Assembly (NCBI GenBank): GCA_022825895.1
Contig: JAJDVX010000032.1
Location: 1-64,000 of the forward strand
Length of the DNA stretch: 64,000 nucleotides
Direction of reading: 5' to 3'
Source: Chloroflexota bacterium
Lineage (GTDB): Bacteria > Chloroflexota > UBA11872
The notes under the pieces: generated by a model
Seen by the model: only the letters and a program-made list of their open reading frames with translations
Databases searched by the model: none
What the model was told of the DNA's origin: nothing
Made by a program: the position numbers and the translations under genes
In this document: piece after piece, positions 59,482 to 64,000 of the stretch
Numbering within the stretch: the stretch's first letter is position 1
Layout: each line of letters begins with the position of its first letter

Positions 59482-59790
59482 GTTTACCGGGGATTCACGA
59501 TCCCATGGCTCAACGGTACTGATTTTTAGGGCGACTTCTGTAGTGGCCGGGTCTGGGCGCTTGGCGGAGATGCAGAAGGCGGCCGGCACATGGTCCAGAT
59601 CGTGGACCTGGACGAACTCATCACGACGTTTGGCATGGACGAGGACGGGGAACTACTCGTTGTGACACTCGGAGGATCCGTATTTCGGCTGCTTGAGGCT
59701 AACGCGGGATTCGCACCGTCGGTGACGCACGTGCCGTTGGTGTCGACAGTGACCACACATTCAGAGACAGGCATCGCCACAGGGCCTTGA
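59482..59790 (+). pseudogene. Decayed copy of the GSDH C-terminus
   Basis: In the frame of the sequence VYRGFTIPWLNGTDF, a TAG at 59527-59529 follows, then GDFCSGRVWALGGDAEGG and DELITTFGMDEDGELLVVTL, ending at a TGA near 59790. This aligns to GGVVYRGSAIPYLDGAYLFG and IVSFGIDEDGEVLVLGFGGQ at the end of the RCC1-GSDH protein (ends 58785). The in-frame stop and lack of the rest of the domain show a decayed paralogue. Confidence 0.85.
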
Positions 59791-59892
59791 TCTTCGAGAC
59801 CGCAGGCCTGCCCGCACTTGTCGGCGAGTCTCCAGCCGGAGACTCGTGTCTGCGAACTACTGATCGAAGCGTGGGTGTGCGACGATGGCCGG

Positions 59893-61884
59893 ATGATTCA
59901 CTCGAACGGCGCGACGTTTCCGTTTGCGGCGATCGTCGGCCAGGACCTGATGCGCCTGTCGCTGGCGCTCAATGCGATCAACCCCAGCATCGGCGGGGTG
60001 TTGATTCGTGGCGAGCGCGGGACGGCCAAGTCCACGGCGGTCCGTGGGCTGGCGGCGGTATTGCCCGAGATCGAGGTCGCCACCTGCACCTACGGGTGTG
60101 CGCCCGGCTCGTTGAACGTCTGCGAGGAGTGCCGGGAGCGGCGCCTGAACGGCGACATCGAATACACGACCCGGCAGGTGCGCGTGGTGGATCTGCCGGT
60201 GTCGGCCACCGAGGACCGGGTAATCGGGACCCTGGACCTGGAAGCGGCGCTGGCGCGCGGCGAGCGCAAGTTCGAGCCGGGGCTGCTGGCGGCGGCGCAC
60301 CGCGGACTGCTGTACGTGGACGAGGTCAACCTGCTGGACGACCACCTGGTGGACACGCTGCTGGATAGCGCGGCCTCGGGAACGAACCTGATCGAACGCG
60401 AAGGCGTGCAGTTCCGGCATCCGTCCGAATACATCCTGGTCGGGACGATGAACCCCGAAGAGGGCGACCTGCGCCCGCAGTTGCTGGACCGGTTTGGGTT
60501 GGCGGCGGAAATCCGCGGCGACACCAATCCGACCATCAGGGCCGAGATCGTGCGCCGCCGCATCGAGTACGACGCCGATCCGGCGGCATTCCTCACCGAG
60601 TGGACGGACGCCAGCGCCGACCTGCAGCAGCAGATCATTCGAGCGCGGGAGTTGCTGCCCTCGGTGGCGATCGCCGACGAGATGTTGTCGCTGATCATCC
60701 ACATCGCCATCGCGATGGGGGTGGACGGGCACCGGGCGGACATCGTGATGCACAAGACGGCCTCGACTATCGCAGCCTGGGAAGGTCGTATGGAGGTCAC
60801 ACGCGACGACATCCGGCGGGCGGCCGAACTGGCGCTGCCCCACCGGCGACGACGCGATCCGTTCACGCCGCCGCACCTGGATCCGGATGAGCTTGACCAG
60901 GCCATCCAGTCGTTCGACGCCTCGCGCCAGGCCAGCGGCAGCGACGCCGCCGAGGCCGGAATGGAGAAGCGGCAAATGTCCGCGACCGGCGAGGAGACCG
61001 TGGCGGCGTCGGACCAGAATCAAGGGGCGCCGACCCAGGCGGGCGCGGAGCGGCAGATCGATCCCGACTCGATTCCGGATTCGCCGACGGTGGCGGCGCA
61101 TGAGCGACTGCCGATGACACGGCCGCGCTCGGGGCGTCGAACGCAGCACGAGGTGCAGGGACGGCGCGGGCGCTCGGTGCGCAGCCGTCACATGAAGCCA
61201 AACGATCCGCCGGACGTGGCGCTGTTGGACACGATCCGAGCAGCGGCGTTGCGCGGGATCGGCGACGGCACGCCCAACATCACGCAGGACGACATTCGCA
61301 TCCGGCGGCGCATGCGCAAGGTCGGCAACCTGATGCTGTTCGTGGTGGACGGCTCAGGCAGCATGGCCGCGCAGCGTCGGATGCAGCTGACCAAGTCGGC
61401 CGTGCTGTCGCTGCTGGCGGACGCCTACCAGCGGCGTGACCGGGTAGGGCTGGTCACCTTCCGCAAGACCGACGCGCACGAGACCGTGCCGCCAACCAAC
61501 AGCCTGGACCTGGCGCACGCGCGGATGCGGGAGTTGCCCACGGGCGGCCGCACGCCGCTGGCGCAGGGACTGGACCTGGCGCGACGGGTGATCCTGCGCG
61601 AACGGGCGCGCGACGCCGAAACCAAACCGATCGTGATCCTGCTAACGGACGGCGTGGCCAACGTCGGGCTGGAGCCCGGGTCGGACCCGATCGACGACGC
61701 GATGCGGGCCGCACGGCGGCTGGCCCTGGACCGGATTCCGGCGCTGGTGATCGACGCCGACCGGCGCCGGGCACGCCTGAGCCCGCTTCCGGACCTCGCC
61801 AAGTCGATGATGGCGGCCCACGTGCGGCTGGACGCGCTGGCGTCGGGCGAACTGACCAGCCTGATCCGGCTGGCTACCGCCTGA
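59893..61884 (+). CDS. Magnesium/cobalt chelatase-type AAA plus VWA protein
   Basis: About 663 residues joining a BchI/ChlI-like AAA domain and a BchD/ChlD-like von Willebrand A domain. Walker A GERGTAKST is at 40-48, Walker B LLYVDEVNLL near 139-148, and DLRPQLLDRFGLAAEIRG is typical of chelatase I subunits. A Cys-rich insert (CTYGCAPGSLNVCEEC) follows Walker A. The VWA domain has the MIDAS motif DGSGS near 486-490. Such fusions are usually cobaltochelatase- or magnesium-chelatase-like; no chlH/cobN or pigment genes are near, so the metal and substrate are open. The start may also lie at 59875 or 59818. Confidence 0.9.
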   Translation: MIHSNGATFPFAAIVGQDLMRLSLALNAINPSIGGVLIRGERGTAKSTAVRGLAAVLPEIEVATCTYGCAPGSLNVCEECRERRLNGDIEYTTRQVRVVDLPVSATEDRVIGTLDLEAALARGERKFEPGLLAAAHRGLLYVDEVNLLDDHLVDTLLDSAASGTNLIEREGVQFRHPSEYILVGTMNPEEGDLRPQLLDRFGLAAEIRGDTNPTIRAEIVRRRIEYDADPAAFLTEWTDASADLQQQIIRARELLPSVAIADEMLSLIIHIAIAMGVDGHRADIVMHKTASTIAAWEGRMEVTRDDIRRAAELALPHRRRRDPFTPPHLDPDELDQAIQSFDASRQASGSDAAEAGMEKRQMSATGEETVAASDQNQGAPTQAGAERQIDPDSIPDSPTVAAHERLPMTRPRSGRRTQHEVQGRRGRSVRSRHMKPNDPPDVALLDTIRAAALRGIGDGTPNITQDDIRIRRRMRKVGNLMLFVVDGSGSMAAQRRMQLTKSAVLSLLADAYQRRDRVGLVTFRKTDAHETVPPTNSLDLAHARMRELPTGGRTPLAQGLDLARRVILRERARDAETKPIVILLTDGVANVGLEPGSDPIDDAMRAARRLALDRIPALVIDADRRRARLSPLPDLAKSMMAAHVRLDALASGELTSLIRLATA

Positions 61885-61928
61885 GCGGAGCGGACTGTAA
61901 CGGCGGATAGCTCTCCGCCACCCCGACG

Positions 61929-62492
61929 ATGTCTGACAGGCTGCCCAGGCGTGTGTGGGTCTGCGGGCTGTCGGGCTCCGGCAAGACGACCGTCGCGCGC
62001 CGCCTGGCGACAGTCCTGGACGTGCCGCACGTGGAGCTCGATGCGCTGCACTGGCGGCACCATCCCGATTGGGTCATGCCTTCGGACGACGAATTCCTGC
62101 CCGACGTTCGGCAGGCCACGGCCGGCGACGCCTGGGTGGTGGAAGGCAACTACACGCGGTCGCGGGACATCTTCTGGCCGCGAGTGGAGTTGATGGTCTG
62201 GCTGGATCTGCCGTTGCGGACAGCCTGCTGGCGGGTTTTTCTACGAACGCTGCGGCGGATTCGAAGCAATGACCAACTGCTCTGGGGCGTACAGCGGGAG
62301 ACCATTCGCAATGCCCTGCTGACCTGGGACGGGCTGGTGCTCTGGAACCTGCGGGTGCATCGGCGGCGGCACAGGACGTACAGCGGGCTCGTGGAGGAGG
62401 CCGGAGCGCGCGGAACCGAGGTCGTGCGGTTGCGCAGCCAGCGCGCGGTCGACGCGTGGCTGGAGGAGTTCCAGCGTCGGGTCACGCCGTAG
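61929..62492 (+). CDS. P-loop kinase (adenylate-kinase-like, FlaR-type)
   Basis: A 187-residue small nucleotide-binding protein. Walker A GLSGSGKTT is at 13-21, preceded by VWVCG. The sequence ELDALHWRHHPDWVMPSDDE and VVEGNYTRSRDIFWPRVELM match the 'DNA topology modulation/FlaR' group of P-loop kinases, whose substrate is unknown. It lies 44 bp after the chelatase gene on the same strand. Confidence 0.88.
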   Translation: MSDRLPRRVWVCGLSGSGKTTVARRLATVLDVPHVELDALHWRHHPDWVMPSDDEFLPDVRQATAGDAWVVEGNYTRSRDIFWPRVELMVWLDLPLRTACWRVFLRTLRRIRSNDQLLWGVQRETIRNALLTWDGLVLWNLRVHRRRHRTYSGLVEEAGARGTEVVRLRSQRAVDAWLEEFQRRVTP

Positions 62493-62611
62493 CGTCGAAT
62501 CTCGACGCTGGCTGACCATGTCGGATTGGCGGTATAGGCTGGCCGGGTACTCGCGGCCCATGCGGCCCTCGGGTTAACAGTTCAAGGGCCGCCGATGAAT
62601 CGAGCGCGCCC

Positions 62612-63775
62612 GTGAAGATCCAATCGGTTACCCCGCTGACGTTCAATCCCGAGGTCTACTACGGCCGGGGATCCTTCAACTACTGCTACGTCAGGATCGA
62701 GAGCGACAACGGGCTGGTGGGGTACGGCGAGTGTTCGCTGATGCCCGGGGCCGTGGCCGGCGCGGTGGAGACGATCGGCGACTACCTGATCGGACGCGAC
62801 CCGCGACGGGTCGAGCAGGTCTGGTCGAGCATGTACTACATGTGGCACAACGTGCGCGGCGGCGTGGTCTACGTGTCGGCCATGAGCGGCATCGACATCG
62901 CGCTGTGGGACATCAAAGCCCAGGCGGCCGGGCTGCCCATCTACGAGATGTTGGGCGGGCCGATCCGGACGCGGCTGCGCTGTTACCGGGGGATCGGCGG
63001 GGCGAGCACGGACGAGTTGGTGCAGAGCGCGAGAGACGCCGTGGCCGACGGCTGGACCGCGATGAAGTTCGACCCGCTGTCGTCGGCGGGGTATTACCTG
63101 TCACCGGCGCAGTTTGAAGAGGCCATCGCGAAGGTTGGGGCCGTACGAGCGGCGGTGGGGCCGGACGTTGACATCATGGTGGAGACCCACGGCCGGCTGA
63201 ACCTCGCGATGATTCGCAAGCTGGCGGAGGGAATCGCCGAGTTCAAGCCGATGTTCCTGGAAGAGCCGTGCGGGCCGGAGTACACCAGGGCGATGGAGAA
63301 ACTCTCGCAGGAGACCACCGTACCGCTGGCGACCGGCGAGCGGCTGTACACGCGCTGGGGGTTCCGGGAGCTCTTCGAGCGCGAGGCCGTGGCCTACGCC
63401 CAGCCGGACATCGGGCACTCCGGCGGAATCTCGGAGCTGCGCAAGATCGCGAGCATGGCGGAGGCGTACGGCATCGCCGTCGCGCCGCATAACCCGTTCA
63501 GCCCGCTGAACTTCGTGGCCTCGGCGCAGGTGGACGCGTCGATGCCCAACTTCCTGATCCAGGAGAGCGGCAACTTCGGGATCGAGGGGCTGCTGAAAGA
63601 ACCGGTGCGGATCGTGGACGGGCACTACGACCTTCCGACGGGTCCGGGGCTGGGCGTGGAGCCGGACGAGGACTTCATCGCCGCCCATCCGCCGCGGCCG
63701 GTGGAACCGGAACGCTGGCGGGAGCAGTCGATGGGGCGGCCGTATACGTTTGCGGGTGGTGACGACGGGCAGTAG
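62612..63775 (+). CDS. Enolase-superfamily dehydratase (mandelate racemase/MLE type)
   Basis: A 387-residue enzyme. The lid region GVVYVSAMSGIDIALWDIKA is followed by a barrel with Lys152 (TAMKFDP), metal ligands in VETHGR (Glu191), FLEEPCG (Glu217/218), and ATGERLYTRWG (Glu243), and His293 with Asp266 as a likely base pair (YAQPDIGHSGG; APHNPFSP). This matches acid-sugar dehydratases such as galactonate dehydratase. Substrate not defined. Start GTG at 62612; an upstream ATG runs into a stop after a few codons. The next gene also fits sugar-acid catabolism. Confidence 0.93.
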   Translation: MKIQSVTPLTFNPEVYYGRGSFNYCYVRIESDNGLVGYGECSLMPGAVAGAVETIGDYLIGRDPRRVEQVWSSMYYMWHNVRGGVVYVSAMSGIDIALWDIKAQAAGLPIYEMLGGPIRTRLRCYRGIGGASTDELVQSARDAVADGWTAMKFDPLSSAGYYLSPAQFEEAIAKVGAVRAAVGPDVDIMVETHGRLNLAMIRKLAEGIAEFKPMFLEEPCGPEYTRAMEKLSQETTVPLATGERLYTRWGFRELFEREAVAYAQPDIGHSGGISELRKIASMAEAYGIAVAPHNPFSPLNFVASAQVDASMPNFLIQESGNFGIEGLLKEPVRIVDGHYDLPTGPGLGVEPDEDFIAAHPPRPVEPERWREQSMGRPYTFAGGDDGQ

Positions 63776-63909
63776 CGCGGGAGTAGCTGGGGGCGTAGCC
63801 GACGGCTGGGCTGTGGTTCGACACGGTCCTCCGAAGACTCCGGACCGGCTCACCACGAACGGACGGGGCGCGTTCAGCAGCCAGGCAATGGGCGCACAGG
63901 AGGATGAGC

Positions 63910-64000
63910 ATGGCGGCGATTCGGATGGGCATCATCGGCTGCGGCAACTTTATGTCAACTCACATTCCCCGGCTGCTGGACATCGACGACGTGGTAATCG
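63910..64000 (+). CDS. Gfo/Idh/MocA-family oxidoreductase, 5' part only
   Basis: The window ends after 30 residues. MAAIRMGIIGCGNFMSTHIP has the GxGxxxxxH-like Rossmann start of Gfo/Idh/MocA enzymes. The ATG at 63910 is preceded by AGGAGG six bases away; another ATG at 63904 is too close to it. It follows the dehydratase gene and is probably part of the same sugar-acid pathway. Confidence 0.8.
   Translation, partial: MAAIRMGIIGCGNFMSTHIPRLLDIDDVVI

Noticed and set aside
61902-61919. GGCGGA/TCCGCC hairpin after the chelatase gene
   Set aside because: Only six base pairs and no T-run, so I do not call it a terminator.

Overview
The window is high-GC bacterial DNA, most likely from Chloroflexota (a SAR202/Dehalococcoidia- or Caldilineaceae-like lineage; this is inference from gene content, as no rRNA or marker gene is present). 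Pointers are lipoproteins with a Val-Glu-Lys/Arg-rich stretch after the lipobox (PstS, the solute-binding protein at 54.0 kb), PWxxDG-type helical repeats in a secreted protein, and many single-gene catabolic enzymes (Baeyer-Villiger monooxygenase, phytanoyl-CoA dioxygenase, enolase-superfamily dehydratase, GH42, sialidase, Gfo/Idh/MocA). No rRNA, tRNA, CRISPR array, phage module or complete insertion sequence was seen.

Layout. 0.3-7.8 kb: a complete phosphate regulon on the minus strand, phoB-phoR then pstS-pstC-pstA-pstB-phoU, with 11-bp-periodic candidate Pho boxes before pstS and phoB and two REP-like palindromes flanking phoU. 8.0-10.3 kb: two unknown proteins and a zinc-free quinone-reductase-type dehydrogenase. 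10.4-11.8 kb: an AAA ATPase behind a palindromic, apparently leaderless promoter, followed by a relic of the dehydrogenase 3' end. 11.8-15.4 kb: a 1202-residue secreted protein made of about 44 plant-type leucine-rich repeats. 15.8-20.1 kb: ThDP enzyme, beta-propeller protein and DUF3179 lipoprotein, minus strand. 20.3-29.3 kb: mostly plus-strand metabolic and envelope genes (SDR, ankyrin, SprT-like, DM13, PhyH, GH43-like, NCS2 permease with an extra C-terminal domain) ending in an MntA/HepT toxin-antitoxin pair. 29.3-34.9 kb: MOSC, MFS, MutS-like ATPase, membrane protein, SRPBCC.

34.9-40 kb is the most rearranged part: two orphan solute-binding proteins, a DUF433/DUF5615 toxin-antitoxin pair between 128-bp direct repeats, a 3'-end relic of the second binding protein, and a Doc/Fic toxin frame without a canonical start codon behind a small putative antitoxin. 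40-48.6 kb: Baeyer-Villiger monooxygenase, three paralogous tiny lipoproteins (each with a 31-residue mature part) around a Gfo/Idh/MocA oxidoreductase, then GH42, sialidase and an M20 peptidase in one run. 48.7-59.8 kb: YceI protein, a lower-GC secreted repeat protein, TrxB, solute-binding protein, Lgt and an RCC1-GSDH fusion followed by a decayed copy of its own C-terminus. 59.9-64 kb: chelatase AAA/VWA protein, P-loop kinase, enolase-superfamily dehydratase and the start of another Gfo/Idh/MocA gene.

The recurrent theme is partial gene duplication with decay (11.7, 37.5, 37.7 and 59.5 kb), in two cases next to an ATPase or toxin-antitoxin cassette. The most promising undescribed items are the tiny lipoprotein family, the palindrome-controlled ATPase cassette, the two-part secreted protein at 49.9-52.1 kb and the permease with a fused regulatory-looking domain.
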